Assembly: GCF_004343075.1 (NCBI RefSeq)
Contig: NZ_SLXP01000001.1
Location: 426,474 to 490,473, forward strand
Reading direction: 5' to 3'
DNA: 64,000 nt
Origin: Rhodovulum marinum
Lineage (GTDB): Bacteria > Pseudomonadota > Alphaproteobacteria > Rhodobacterales > Rhodobacteraceae
Position 1 is the first letter of the stretch. The number at the start of each line of letters is the position of its first letter. A model generated the notes under the pieces. That model worked only from the letters and a program-made list of their open reading frames with translations. It ran no database searches and had not been told where the DNA came from. Shown here in pieces: positions 29,603 to 38,743 of this stretch. The translations under genes were made by a program, and so were the position numbers.

Positions 29603-30472
29603 TCACGTCATCCATGATCTTGGCAGGGCGTTGTCGGTCAGGCATATCAAGGCCGGGACAAGCGCCCGGCGCAACGCGAAACTGTCGGGCGCAAGCAGGC
29701 GCATCACCAGCACGTCTTCGCGCAGAAGGCTGACACCGCCGGTCGGGGGCATCAAGGCGCGCAGGGGCTTCAGCTGGGACTCGGCTTCTGGCGCGACGAA
29801 AACCAGGCTGGCCATCGCGCCGGCCCCACCCGCCAGGGCAGGCCGGGCCAGGTGGGCGGCCAAGTCTCCGACCAGGCGCAGCGCATCCAGATAAAGCGGC
29901 ACACCCGCGCGGCGTATCTCGATCCGGTCGTGGAACAGGGCGTCATGCAGGACCTCGCCCATCGCGGCGCGGCCGAAGACCACTGGCTCGACCAGCAAGA
30001 GCCGGGCATCGGCGGCCAGATCGGCCACCAAGGTCCGCTCCAGCGCCGACCCATCGTAAAGAATGGTTTCCTGCGGCAGCCAGTCGAGCCGCGCACCAGG
30101 CCCGACGGACAGACGGTTCGTCACCCTTCCGCGTTCGCCCGGCTGCGCCCGATAGGCGCGCTCGGCCGCCTGCGTCGTTACCGAAAGGTGACTTTCCGCC
30201 TGCGCCTCGATCCGGGTGTCGAACCGGTCGCCCCCGGTAATGCCACCGGCCGTGTTGATCAGAATCGCCTCGACCGCGCCCCCCCTTGCGCGCGGGAAAA
30301 GCGCCTTGAAGGCACCGCTTTGCCGCAGCCCGGACAGCGCGGTGCGCCCGCCCAGCGACTTGACCGCCAACGCGATTTGACCGACCGCCCGCGGCTGGGC
30401 CGGTCGCGCAATGACCGCGCCATGTTTGACCTGGCAGGTAATCTGAACACCCCCGAAGAAGCCCGACCACAC
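29603..30472 (-). CDS. ureD: Urease accessory protein UreD
   Basis: Scaffold chaperone (about 289 aa) that docks UreF/UreG on apo-urease and channels nickel. [54 protein letters not shown] and [18 protein letters not shown] are family motifs. No ATG is available. The frame opens with a GTG at 30472, and alternative TTG/GTG starts nearer the conserved region cannot be excluded. First gene of the urease operon, divergent from urtA across a 358-base spacer. Confidence 0.93.
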   Translation of the reverse strand: MWSGFFGGVQITCQVKHGAVIARPAQPRAVGQIALAVKSLGGRTALSGLRQSGAFKALFPRARGGAVEAILINTAGGITGGDRFDTRIEAQAESHLSVTTQAAERAYRAQPGERGRVTNRLSVGPGARLDWLPQETILYDGSALERTLVADLAADARLLLVEPVVFGRAAMGEVLHDALFHDRIEIRRAGVPLYLDALRLVGDLAAHLARPALAGGAGAMASLVFVAPEAESQLKPLRALMPPTGGVSLLREDVLVMRLLAPDSFALRRALVPALICLTDNALPRSWMT

Positions 30473-30830
30473 TGCCCTGTTGTCCCGCAGACAAGTGGTA
30501 TCTGCCCAGCTTTTCGGCGGGGTTTGGATGATTCAGAAAGATTTCAGCATGTTTTTTAACCAGAACTGCGGCCATACGCCAAAAAATTAGACAGCTATCC
30601 GGAATCGCCACGCCAGCATGACGCTGGCGATTGCCACCTTGCCGCGGCGCAGAAAGCCTGACGCTGCCCGCGGGGACGGCTTCGGTCGATCGACGGGGTG
30701 TGTGACGGCCCACGACTTGGGACTTCGGAGAGGCCGACACACGGGTGCAACGTAAAGTTGCGGGGCTGAGGGTAGGCACCGCGCCGTGTGCGCGCAACCT
30801 GCCCGTTCCTGTCCCGCGCGGAGGGAATTC
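30473..30830. promoter_or_regulatory. Divergent spacer between urease operon and urtA
   Basis: No gene is supported in these 358 bases. They contain an AT-rich stretch at about 30535-30600 (with a run of six A), suitable for the ureD-side promoter. A perfect 7-base-pair hairpin CGCCAGC/GCTGGCG is at 30611-30629, and a small inverted repeat GCAAC/GTTGC is at 30747-30761 on the urtA side. The spacer must hold both promoters and their nitrogen or nickel control sites. I could not find a convincing sigma-54 box or NtrC site by eye. Confidence 0.5.
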
Positions 30831-32111
30831 ATGAAGACTCTCAAGACCATTCTCGCGGGCGCAGTCGCCTTTGGCGCGCTTGCCCTGCCGGCCTGGGCGC
30901 AGGACACGATCAAGGTGGGCGTGCTGCATTCGCTCTCGGGGACGATGGCGATTTCCGAGACGACCCTGAAAGACACGATGCTGATGCTCATCGAAGAGCA
31001 GAACAAGAAGGGCGGCGTGCTGGGCAAGCAACTTGAGGCGGTTGTCGTAGACCCGGCCTCGGACTGGCCGCTGTTTGCCGAAAAGGCACGTGAGTTGCTG
31101 ACCGTGCAGGACGTGGATGTGATGTTCGGCTGCTGGACGTCGGTCAGCCGGAAATCGGTCCTGCCGGTGATCGAGGAACTGAACGGGCTGCTGTTCTACC
31201 CGGTGCAATACGAGGGCGAGGAAAGCTCAAGGAACGTGTTCTACACCGGCGCCGCGCCGAACCAGCAGGCCATCCCGGCGACGGATTACTTCCTCGAGGA
31301 ACTGGGCGTCGAGAAGTTCGCGCTGCTGGGCACCGACTATGTCTATCCGCGCACCACGAACAACATCCTGGAATCCTATCTGAAATCGAAGGGCATCGCG
31401 GAAGAGGACATCTTCGTGAACTATACACCCTTCGGCCATTCCGACTGGTCCAAGATCGTGTCGGACGTCGTGGCGCTGGGGGCGGACGGCAAGAAGGTGG
31501 GCGTGATTTCCACCATCAACGGCGACGCCAATATCGGCTTTTACAAGGAACTGGCCGCGCAGGGCGTTTCGGCCGATGACATTCCCGTCGTCGCCTTCTC
31601 GGTGGGCGAAGAAGAACTTTCGGGCCTCGACACCACCAACCTTGTCGGGCATCTGGCGGCCTGGAACTATTTCATGTCCGCCGACACGCCGGAAAACGCC
31701 GCGTTCATCGAGACCTGGCACGCCTTCATCGGCGATGACGCCCGCGTGACCAACGACCCGATGGAGGCCCATTACATCGGCTTCAACATGTGGGTGAACG
31801 CGGTCGAGCAGGCCGGGACGACCGATGTCGACGCCGTGCGCGAGGCGATGTGGGGCCAGGAATTCCCGAACCTGACGGGCGGCACGGCCGTGATGGGCAC
31901 CAACCACCACCTGTCCAAGCCGGTGTTGATCGGCGAGATCCTCGAGGATGGCCAATTCGACATCATCTCGGAAACCGATCCGGTGCCGGGCGACGCCTGG
32001 ACCGATTTCCTGCCCGAGTCGGCCGTGCTGACCTCGGACTGGAAGGACCTCGAGTGCGGGATGTACAACACCGAAACATCGAGCTGCGTCCAGATCAAGT
32101 CGAACTACTGA
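30831..32111 (+). CDS. urtA: Urea ABC transporter substrate-binding protein UrtA
   Basis: Periplasmic urea-binding protein of the HAAT family, 426 aa. ATG 30831 follows GGAGGG and opens a signal peptide, MKTLKTILAGAVAFGALALP, cleaved after AWA. The mature core has IKVGVLHSLSGTMAISE, FGCWTSVSRKSVLPVIEE, LLFYPVQYEGEESS and NHHLSKPVLIGEILEDGQFD, which are specific to UrtA rather than to branched-chain amino-acid binding proteins. First of five genes, divergent from the urease operon. Confidence 0.97.
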   Translation: MKTLKTILAGAVAFGALALPAWAQDTIKVGVLHSLSGTMAISETTLKDTMLMLIEEQNKKGGVLGKQLEAVVVDPASDWPLFAEKARELLTVQDVDVMFGCWTSVSRKSVLPVIEELNGLLFYPVQYEGEESSRNVFYTGAAPNQQAIPATDYFLEELGVEKFALLGTDYVYPRTTNNILESYLKSKGIAEEDIFVNYTPFGHSDWSKIVSDVVALGADGKKVGVISTINGDANIGFYKELAAQGVSADDIPVVAFSVGEEELSGLDTTNLVGHLAAWNYFMSADTPENAAFIETWHAFIGDDARVTNDPMEAHYIGFNMWVNAVEQAGTTDVDAVREAMWGQEFPNLTGGTAVMGTNHHLSKPVLIGEILEDGQFDIISETDPVPGDAWTDFLPESAVLTSDWKDLECGMYNTETSSCVQIKSNY

Positions 32112-32166
32112 GCGACATGTGGGGGCGGGCGTGCCCGCCCCCTTTTCCCAGGACAGGCCCCAAACG

Positions 32167-34122
32167 ATGCGCATCCTTCTTGCCGCACTCTCTTTTCTCG
32201 TGCTGTTCACCCTGCCCGCCGCGGCGCAGGACAGCCCGATCCAGAAGCTCCTCCAGCAACACCGCGACCTGATCGAGCAAAGCTCGCGCCGGACCATCGC
32301 CCCGGCGATCGACGCGCTGCGCGACAGCGGTTTGCCCGCAGCCCAGGTGGTGCTTGAGAAATGGCAGGGCAAGGAGTTGTGGCAGCGCAAGGCGGACGGG
32401 CTTTTCTTCTTTGCCGAGCGGATCGACGCACAGACCTACCGGCTTGTCGACATCGCGACCGGCAACGAGACGGCAACCGCGGCCAAGGACGAAATCGAGC
32501 AACTCAAGCCCAACAGCGGCATCCGCGGCATGATCGGGGCCGCCCTGGTGCAATTCCAGCTGACCGACCCCGACCCCGCACGGCGGGCCGACGCGCTGAA
32601 CGCGATCTCGCGCGACGCCGAGCCTGCGCACCTGGCCGCGCTGCGCGCCAGCATCGGGGCAGAGACCGATCCGGACCTGAGGGCCCGAAAGGAGCGGTTG
32701 GAACGGCTGCTGACGATTTCCTACGACGAAGACCCGGCGGCCCGGATCGCCGCCATCCAGAGCTTTGCCGGCGATCTGGGCGTGGATGCCCGCGCCGCTT
32801 TGAACCCGCTGGTCGCGACCACACGGGCCGTCGTCTCGGGCAATCCGCCGGCGGCCGAGAACTTGGCCCGCGTGCTGGAACCCGGCAGCGAGGCCTTGCC
32901 GAAGGACGAGGCCTATGCGCTGCTGGTCGCGGCCGATCTTGCCCCGCCCCGGATCAACCGTGACGACATCCGCGCCGCGCTGGCTGCAAATATCCAGAAT
33001 GGCCGGGTGGGCAGCGTGCCGGTGGCCCAGCTGGACACCGACGCCGCGCGCGAACGCGCCTATGCCGAGCTAGCCGAGGCCGGGATCGTGCCAGCCACCG
33101 CGACCGAAGCCCAGGTCGCCGAGGCGCTGGCCTCCCATACCTTCTATGAGCGCTACGCCGAAACCGATCCCGAGATCACCGCAGCGGCCGCCGCCGCCCT
33201 GGACGACATCGCGCTGAAGGTGGGGCTGAACCAGGCCGCCGACCTGACGCTGGACGCGCTGTCGCTGGCCTCGATCTACTTCCTCGCGGCGATCGGGCTG
33301 GCCGTTACCTTCGGGGTGATGGGGGTCATCAACATGGCCCATGGCGAGTTCATCATGATGGGGGCCTATACTGGCTATGTCGTCCAGCAACTCGTGCCCG
33401 ACTATACGCTGTCGATCCTGATCGCGCTGCCGCTCGCCTTCGCGATCACCTTCGGCGCGGGCGTCGCGATGGAGCGGCTGGTGATCCGCTGGCTTTACAA
33501 CCGGCCGCTGGAAACGCTGCTGGCGACCTTCGGCATTTCCATAGCCCTGCAGCAGCTGGCCAAGAACATCTTCGGCACGCAGGCGCGCCCGCTGACATCG
33601 CCCGACTGGCTGGACGGCGCGCTGGTGATCAACGACGTGGTCTCGATCAGCTATATCCGCATCGCGATCTTCGTGCTGGCGCTGATCTTCCTTGGCCTGT
33701 TCCTGTTCATCATGCGCAAGACGCGGCTGGGGCTGGAGGTGCGGGCGGTGACGCAGAACCCGCGCATGGCCGCCTCGATGGGTATCAACCCCGAACGGAT
33801 CAACATGCTGGCCTTCGGGCTGGGCTCCGGCATCGCCGGCGTCGCCGGGGTCGCCATCGGCCTGTATGCCAAGGTCACCTCGGAACTGGGGCAGGACTAC
33901 ATCGTGCAAAGCTTCATGACCGTGGTCGTGGGCGGCGTCGGCAACATCTGGGGCACGCTTCTGGGCGCGACTCTCATCGGCTTCCTGCAAAAGGGGATCG
34001 AATGGCTGAACCCGTCCAACACGCTGGCCGCCCAGACCTACATGATCCTGTTCATCATTCTTTTCATCCAGTTCCGGCCGCGGGGCATCATCGCCCTGAG
34101 GGGCCGCGCGGCGGGGGATTGA
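32167..34122 (+). CDS. urtB: Urea ABC transporter permease UrtB with long N-terminal periplasmic region
   Basis: Inner-membrane permease, 651 aa. A signal peptide (MRILLAALSFLVLFTLP) leads into about 330 residues of alanine- and acid-rich helical sequence with HEAT-like repeats (ARRADALNAISRDAEPAHL, AARIAAIQSFAGDLG). The LivH-like membrane domain begins near residue 360: VTFGVMGVINMAHGEFIMMG, then GLEVRAVTQNPRMAASMGI. LivH proteins are about 300 aa; an N-terminal periplasmic extension is known for UrtB, and this one is long. It starts 56 bases after urtA. Confidence 0.95.
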   Translation: MRILLAALSFLVLFTLPAAAQDSPIQKLLQQHRDLIEQSSRRTIAPAIDALRDSGLPAAQVVLEKWQGKELWQRKADGLFFFAERIDAQTYRLVDIATGNETATAAKDEIEQLKPNSGIRGMIGAALVQFQLTDPDPARRADALNAISRDAEPAHLAALRASIGAETDPDLRARKERLERLLTISYDEDPAARIAAIQSFAGDLGVDARAALNPLVATTRAVVSGNPPAAENLARVLEPGSEALPKDEAYALLVAADLAPPRINRDDIRAALAANIQNGRVGSVPVAQLDTDAARERAYAELAEAGIVPATATEAQVAEALASHTFYERYAETDPEITAAAAAALDDIALKVGLNQAADLTLDALSLASIYFLAAIGLAVTFGVMGVINMAHGEFIMMGAYTGYVVQQLVPDYTLSILIALPLAFAITFGAGVAMERLVIRWLYNRPLETLLATFGISIALQQLAKNIFGTQARPLTSPDWLDGALVINDVVSISYIRIAIFVLALIFLGLFLFIMRKTRLGLEVRAVTQNPRMAASMGINPERINMLAFGLGSGIAGVAGVAIGLYAKVTSELGQDYIVQSFMTVVVGGVGNIWGTLLGATLIGFLQKGIEWLNPSNTLAAQTYMILFIILFIQFRPRGIIALRGRAAGD

Positions 34123-34125
34123 GCC

Positions 34126-35358
34126 ATGCGCAAGAGCTTTGTCGCCAGAAACCCCTCGGTGCTTATCTTCCTTGCCCTGCTGGGGGTCTTCACCCTGGCG
34201 GTGACGGTGTTAGGCGAGGGGTTGGGGGTCGGCCTGATCTCGACCAGCTTCGTCAAGACGCTGGGCAAGACGCTGTGCCTGTGCCTGGTCGCCATCGCGA
34301 TGGACCTCGTCTGGGGCTATACCGGCATCCTGTCACTGGGCCATTTCGCGTTTTTCGGTTTGGGCGGCTACATGATCGGCATGTGGCTGATGTATGCCCG
34401 CACGGAACTGATCGTCGCGGAATCGCTGGCCCAGGCGGAAATCCCGCCCACGCCGGACGAAATACGCGATGCCATCGGCACGCAGATCTTCGGCGTCGTC
34501 GGCGGGTCGGACTTCCCGGCGGTGTGGACATTTGCCCATTCGCTGCCGATCCAGCTGGCGCTGGTGGTGCTGGTCCCCGGCCTGTTGGCCCTTGTCTTCG
34601 GCTGGCTTGCCTTCCGTTCGCGCGTGACGGGCGTCTATCTTTCGATCCTGACGCAGGCGATGACGCTGGCCCTTGCCCTGTACCTGTTCCAGAACGACAG
34701 CGGGCTGAGGGGCAACAACGGTCTGTCCGGCCTTCAGAACCTGCCCGGCGCCGCTGACGTGCCGCAATCCATGGTCTCGATCTGGTTCTTCTGGGCCTCT
34801 GCCGCGGCACTTGCCATCGGTTACGTCGTCGCGGCCTTCGTGGTCTCGGGCAAGTTCGGTAGCGTGATCCGCGGCATCCGCGACGACGAGGCACGGGTGC
34901 GGTTCCTGGGCTACTCCGTCGAGGGCTACAAGCTGTTCGTGTTCACCCTGACCGCCGTGATCGCGGGGATCGCGGGGGCGCTTTATTACCCGCAGGCGGG
35001 CATAATCAACCCCGCCGAGATCGCCCCCATCGCGTCGATCTACCTGGCCGTCTGGGTGGCGATCGGCGGGCGCGGGCGGCTTTACGGCGCGGTGATCGGG
35101 GCGGCTTTCGTTTCGCTTCTGTCCACATGGTTCACCGGCGGGCAGGTACCCGACCTGCCGCTGGGCATCTACACGGTGAAATGGGTCGACTGGTGGCTGG
35201 TGCTTCTGGGATTCAGCTTCGTCCTCGTCACGCTCTTCGCGCCCAAGGGCATCGGCGGGTTGTTCGACCTGTTGACCGGCCGGCACGGCCCCGACCGCCA
35301 CGGCGCCGCCCTTGGGCCAGACCAGGGTTCGCTTCGCGAGAAGGAGGCCGAGCAATGA
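34126..35358 (+). CDS. urtC: Urea ABC transporter permease UrtC
   Basis: Second LivM-like permease of the urea importer, 410 aa with about ten hydrophobic segments. DLVWGYTGILSLGHFAFFGL near residue 62 is the LivM/UrtC signature. FQNDSGLRGNNGLSGLQNLP and FGSVIRGIRDDEARVRFLGY are also typical, the latter being the coupling loop to the ATPases. It starts 3 bases after the urtB stop, and its stop overlaps the urtD start (ATGA). Confidence 0.96.
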   Translation: MRKSFVARNPSVLIFLALLGVFTLAVTVLGEGLGVGLISTSFVKTLGKTLCLCLVAIAMDLVWGYTGILSLGHFAFFGLGGYMIGMWLMYARTELIVAESLAQAEIPPTPDEIRDAIGTQIFGVVGGSDFPAVWTFAHSLPIQLALVVLVPGLLALVFGWLAFRSRVTGVYLSILTQAMTLALALYLFQNDSGLRGNNGLSGLQNLPGAADVPQSMVSIWFFWASAAALAIGYVVAAFVVSGKFGSVIRGIRDDEARVRFLGYSVEGYKLFVFTLTAVIAGIAGALYYPQAGIINPAEIAPIASIYLAVWVAIGGRGRLYGAVIGAAFVSLLSTWFTGGQVPDLPLGIYTVKWVDWWLVLLGFSFVLVTLFAPKGIGGLFDLLTGRHGPDRHGAALGPDQGSLREKEAEQ

Positions 35359-36095
35359 CAACGCTTCTGGAAGTTTCGGGCGTCTCGGTCAGCTTCGACG
35401 GGTTCAAGGCCATCAACAACCTGTCCTTTGATATCGGCCCGGCAGAGTTGCGGGCGATCATCGGTCCGAATGGTGCGGGCAAGACCACCTTCATGGACAT
35501 CGTCACCGGCAAGACCAAGCCCGATTCCGGCGAGGTGCTTTGGGGCGAGATGAGCCGGTCGCTTCTGAAGATGAACGAAAGCCAGATCGCGCGGGCCGGG
35601 ATTGGCCGCAAGTTCCAGCGCCCGACCGTGTTCGAGGACCAGTCGGTGTTCGACAACCTGCTGATGGCCCTGAAAAAGGACCGCGCACCGTGGAAGGTTC
35701 TGTTCTACCGCGAAACCACGGCGGACAAGGCGCGCGTCGAGGAACTGGCCGAGGAAATCGGTCTGGCCGACCAGTTGCAACGCAAGTCGGGCGAGCTGAG
35801 CCACGGCCAGAAGCAATGGCTGGAAATCGGCATGCTGCTGGCGCAGGAGCCGCGGCTGCTGTTGGTGGACGAACCCGCCGCGGGCATGACGCTGGCCGAA
35901 CGCGAGCACACCACCGACCTCTTGAAAGAGGCCGCCAAGACACGCGCCGTCGTTGTCGTCGAGCATGACATGGAATTCGTCCGGCGATTGGAGTGCCGGG
36001 TGACGGTGCTGCACGAAGGGTCCGTTCTGGCTGAGGGCAGCCTGGACCATGTCACGAAGAATCAACAGGTGATCGATGTCTATCTGGGGCGCTGA
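35355..36095 (+). CDS. urtD: Urea ABC transporter ATP-binding protein UrtD
   Basis: LivG-like ATPase of the urea importer, 246 aa. Walker A IIGPNGAGKTTFMDIVTGK is near residue 37, the signature region LSHGQKQWLEIGMLL near residue 152, Walker B LLLVDEPAAGM near 172 and the switch His in VVVVEHDMEFVRRL. The His in LSHGQ (instead of LSGGQ) is usual for UrtD. Translationally coupled to urtC and followed 3 bases later by urtE. Confidence 0.97.
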   Translation: MTTLLEVSGVSVSFDGFKAINNLSFDIGPAELRAIIGPNGAGKTTFMDIVTGKTKPDSGEVLWGEMSRSLLKMNESQIARAGIGRKFQRPTVFEDQSVFDNLLMALKKDRAPWKVLFYRETTADKARVEELAEEIGLADQLQRKSGELSHGQKQWLEIGMLLAQEPRLLLVDEPAAGMTLAEREHTTDLLKEAAKTRAVVVVEHDMEFVRRLECRVTVLHEGSVLAEGSLDHVTKNQQVIDVYLGR

Positions 36096-36098
36096 AAG

Positions 36099-36794
36099 AT
36101 GCTGAAGACCGAAGGTTTGACGCTGCATTACGGCGGCTCGCAGATCCTCCACGGGATCGACCTGCAGGCGCGAGCGGGCGAGGTGACCTGCGTGATGGGC
36201 ACCAATGGCGTTGGCAAGACGAGCCTGCTGAAGGCGATCTCGGGCACGCATGCGCGGTCGGCCGGCCGGTTGGAGCTTGACGGCGAGGACGTGCCGCGGG
36301 TGTCCGCCCAGGCGATGGCGCATCGCGGCGTGGGCTATGTGCCGCAGGGACGCATGATCTTCCCTCTGCTGACCGTACGCGAGAACCTGGAAACCGGCTT
36401 TGCCTGCCTGCCGAAATCAGAGCGTTTCGTACCCGACGAGATTTACGAACTTTTCCCGGTGCTCAAGGACATGGCCGGCCGCCGCGGTGGCGACCTGTCG
36501 GGCGGTCAGCAGCAGCAACTGGCCATCGCCCGGGCGATGATCACCAAGCCCAAGCTTTTGCTGCTGGACGAACCGACCGAAGGCATCCAGCCCAACATCA
36601 TCCAGCAGATCGGCCGCGTGATCGAATACCTGCGCGACCAGGGGCGCATGGCCATCATCCTGGTCGAACAGTATTTCGACTTCGCCTACGGGCTTGCCGA
36701 CCGGTTCTACGTCATGGAACGCGGCGCGGTGACGGTGCAGGGCACCAAGGCCGAACTTTCCCGCGATCGGCTGGTGGCGGCGGTGTCGGTCTGA
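36099..36794 (+). CDS. urtE: Urea ABC transporter ATP-binding protein UrtE
   Basis: LivF-like second ATPase of the urea importer, 231 aa. Walker A MGTNGVGKTSLLKAISG is near residue 33, the ABC signature LSGGQQQQLAIARAM near 133, and Walker B LLLLDEPTEGIQPNIIQQ near 154. The GIQPNI after Walker B distinguishes UrtE/LivF. Last gene of urtABCDE. A small CCCGG/CCGGG hairpin at 36819-36834 may end the transcript. Confidence 0.97.
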   Translation: MLKTEGLTLHYGGSQILHGIDLQARAGEVTCVMGTNGVGKTSLLKAISGTHARSAGRLELDGEDVPRVSAQAMAHRGVGYVPQGRMIFPLLTVRENLETGFACLPKSERFVPDEIYELFPVLKDMAGRRGGDLSGGQQQQLAIARAMITKPKLLLLDEPTEGIQPNIIQQIGRVIEYLRDQGRMAIILVEQYFDFAYGLADRFYVMERGAVTVQGTKAELSRDRLVAAVSV

Positions 36795-37154
36795 CGGGTC
36801 GCAGCCGCGAACTCTTCACCCGGATATGCCCGGGATTGGCGGAGCGCGTTCCATTCGGGTCCAGAATCCTTGAATTTCGATGCCAGAACAAGACGATGGC
36901 TGCGAGAACCTTGGCGGAGGAGTATATTCAGGGGCACCGCGCTTATCGGGTGGCGACGCGCCGCCGGGGTGAACCGCCCACCCCCCAGGTCGCCTGAACA
37001 TCCTTCCCGTGATCTTTGACGCACCGGCCCTGACGGGCGTCCAGCGCGCACCGTCAGGCGTGATGGGTTTCGGGCAGCCCCTTCGGACCATGCGAAGTGG
37101 AGAGGTTAGTCGATGCTGATTGATTTCAATCAAACGATTGATTAACCTGTTCCC
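36795..37154. other. Intergenic region between urtE and the TetR gene
   Basis: About 360 bases without a supported gene. From left to right it holds a short CCCGG/CCGGG hairpin (36819-36834), sequence with no structure I can name, a 33-codon open frame from 36896 that lacks a ribosome site and is not called, and the AT-rich TetR operator block at 37120-37143. Confidence 0.5.
37120..37143. promoter_or_regulatory. Inverted-repeat operator for the CecR-like TetR regulator
   Basis: Two overlapping inverted repeats share the centre arm: TTGATT-TC-AATCAA (37120-37133) and AATCAA-ACGA-TTGATT (37128-37143). The block ends 11 bases before the TetR start codon and is the only AT-rich stretch there. 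TetR proteins bind such inverted repeats and usually repress their own operon. The repeats are directly visible; the regulator assignment is inferred. Confidence 0.65.
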
Positions 37155-37793
37155 ATGGGTACCGAGTCCGCTCCGCTTCAGACCCGCAACAGCCTCGTCG
37201 AGGCCGCGATTCACCTTTTCGGGCACCGCGGGTTCGGCCAGACGTCGACCCGCGAGCTGGCGGCACGGGCAGGCACCAACATCGCCTCCATCGCGTACCA
37301 TTTCGGCGGCAAGGCCGGGCTGCACGCGGCCTCGGCCCGCGAAGTTGCCGCCCGGATCGGGGCCGTGCTCGGATCGCCGGAAAACATATCGCCCACCAAC
37401 CCCACCGAAGCCGCGGCGCAACTCGAAGCGATGCTCCGCCGGTTCGTGGCGTTCCTCGTTGCCGCGCCCGAGGCCCCCGACATCGCCGCATTCATGCTGC
37501 GCGAACTGACCGACCCGGGCGAGGTCGCCGACCTGATCTATGCCGAGTTCCTGGAACCGCGCCACCGCATGCTGTGCCAGCTTTGGGGCGTAGCCACCGG
37601 CCGTTCGCCCGAAAGCGAAGAGGTCAAGCTGGCCGTCTTCGCGATGCTGGGCCAGGTGCTGTATTTCCGGATCGGGCAACCCTATGTCCTGCGCCGGATC
37701 GGCTGGGCGGGGATCGGCCCGGACGAGGCCGGCCGGATCGCCGACCTGCTGTCGGCCAATCTTCATGCGATGATCGAAAGGCACCGGACATGA
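37155..37793 (+). CDS. TetR family regulator, CecR/DUF1956-like
   Basis: TetR-type regulator, 212 aa. The helix-turn-helix spans about residues 10-55 (RNSLVEAAIHLFGHRGFGQT, TRELAARAGTNIASIAYHFG). The C-terminal ligand domain has the DUF1956/CecR look, with FMLRELTDPGEVADLIYAEF and LGQVLYFRIGQPYVLRRIG. Gene order TetR, HlyD-like, ABC ATPase, ABC permease mirrors E. coli cecR-ybhGFSR, a drug-efflux-associated operon. Its stop overlaps the HlyD start by ATGA. It probably represses the operon through the repeats at 37120-37143. Confidence 0.87.
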   Translation: MGTESAPLQTRNSLVEAAIHLFGHRGFGQTSTRELAARAGTNIASIAYHFGGKAGLHAASAREVAARIGAVLGSPENISPTNPTEAAAQLEAMLRRFVAFLVAAPEAPDIAAFMLRELTDPGEVADLIYAEFLEPRHRMLCQLWGVATGRSPESEEVKLAVFAMLGQVLYFRIGQPYVLRRIGWAGIGPDEAGRIADLLSANLHAMIERHRT

Positions 37794-38743
37794 TCGGGTT
37801 TCTCTGCGCCCTGCCGCTTGCCGCCGCAATGTTTTCCGCCTGCGCTGCACCTCCGCCCTTCGCGACGGGCTATGTCGAAGGGGAATTCACGCTGGTCGCC
37901 CCCGTCGCCACCGCGCAGATCCGCGAGGTCCGCGTCGCCCGCGGCGACCGTGTCCCAGCGGGAACGGTACTGGTCGAGATGGAACGCCGCGATGCCGAAA
38001 TCGCGCTGGCCGAGGCCGAGGCAGTGCTGGCGCAGGCACGCAGCCATCTGGCCGATTTGAGGGAAGGCAAGCGCCCCGAGGAAATCCGCGTGATCGAGGC
38101 GGCGCTCACCTCGGCTGTCGCCCAGGCAAACGAGGCCCGGCGCCAGCGCGAACGGATGACCAACCTCGCCGCCCGCGGCGTGGTGACCGACGCCCAGCGC
38201 GATGACGCGATCACCGCCGCCGAGGTCGCAGAGGCGCGGGTTGCCGAGATCGAGGCCGACCTTGCCGTTGCCCGCCTGCCCGCCCGGCCCGAGGCCATCG
38301 CCGAAGCCGAGGCCGCCGTAGACGGGGCGCGCGCGGCACGTGATCGGGCGGAATGGAACCTGGATCAACGCACACTGACGCTGGACGCGCCAGTGACCGT
38401 GTTCGACGTGATCCGAACACCGGGAGAAATCGCAGGCCCCTCGGCCCCCGTGCTGTCGGTGCTGGGCGAGGGGGCGGTGAAACTGCGCCTCTACATACCC
38501 GAGACGGCATTCTCGGCCGTCGGCATCGGCACACTGCTCGCGCTACGCTGCGACGGTTGCACCGATGGCCTGAAGGCCCGGGTCACCTATGTCGCGGACA
38601 AGGCGGAATTCACGCCCCCGGTCATCTACTCGCTCGAGAACCGGCAAAAGCTGGTCTACCTGGTCGAGGCACGCCCCCTCGACCAAGGCGACCTGAAACC
38701 CGGTCAGATCGTCGACGTCTTCCTTTCGGGCGCCCAGGAATGA
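37790..38743 (+). CDS. HlyD/YbhG-like membrane fusion protein of an ABC exporter
   Basis: Periplasmic adaptor of 317 aa. The N-terminal hydrophobic segment ends in FSAC at Cys 18, a possible but imperfect lipobox. Then follow a short lipoyl half (AQIREVRVARGDRVPAGTVL), a long Ala/Glu/Arg coiled-coil hairpin at residues 60-190 (IALAEAEAVLAQARSHLADL), and a barrel with LTLDAPVTVFDVIRTPGEIA. The arrangement equals E. coli YbhG. It is coupled to the TetR gene upstream and the ATPase gene downstream by ATGA overlaps. Confidence 0.85.
   Translation: MIGFLCALPLAAAMFSACAAPPPFATGYVEGEFTLVAPVATAQIREVRVARGDRVPAGTVLVEMERRDAEIALAEAEAVLAQARSHLADLREGKRPEEIRVIEAALTSAVAQANEARRQRERMTNLAARGVVTDAQRDDAITAAEVAEARVAEIEADLAVARLPARPEAIAEAEAAVDGARAARDRAEWNLDQRTLTLDAPVTVFDVIRTPGEIAGPSAPVLSVLGEGAVKLRLYIPETAFSAVGIGTLLALRCDGCTDGLKARVTYVADKAEFTPPVIYSLENRQKLVYLVEARPLDQGDLKPGQIVDVFLSGAQE

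Noticed and set aside
30473-30830. Sigma-54/NtrC promoter for the urea genes
   Set aside because: Candidate GG/GC boxes had the wrong spacing; nothing convincing was visible.
36896-36997. 33-codon open frame in the urtE-tetR gap
   Set aside because: No ribosome site, no recognisable family, and too short to support by eye.
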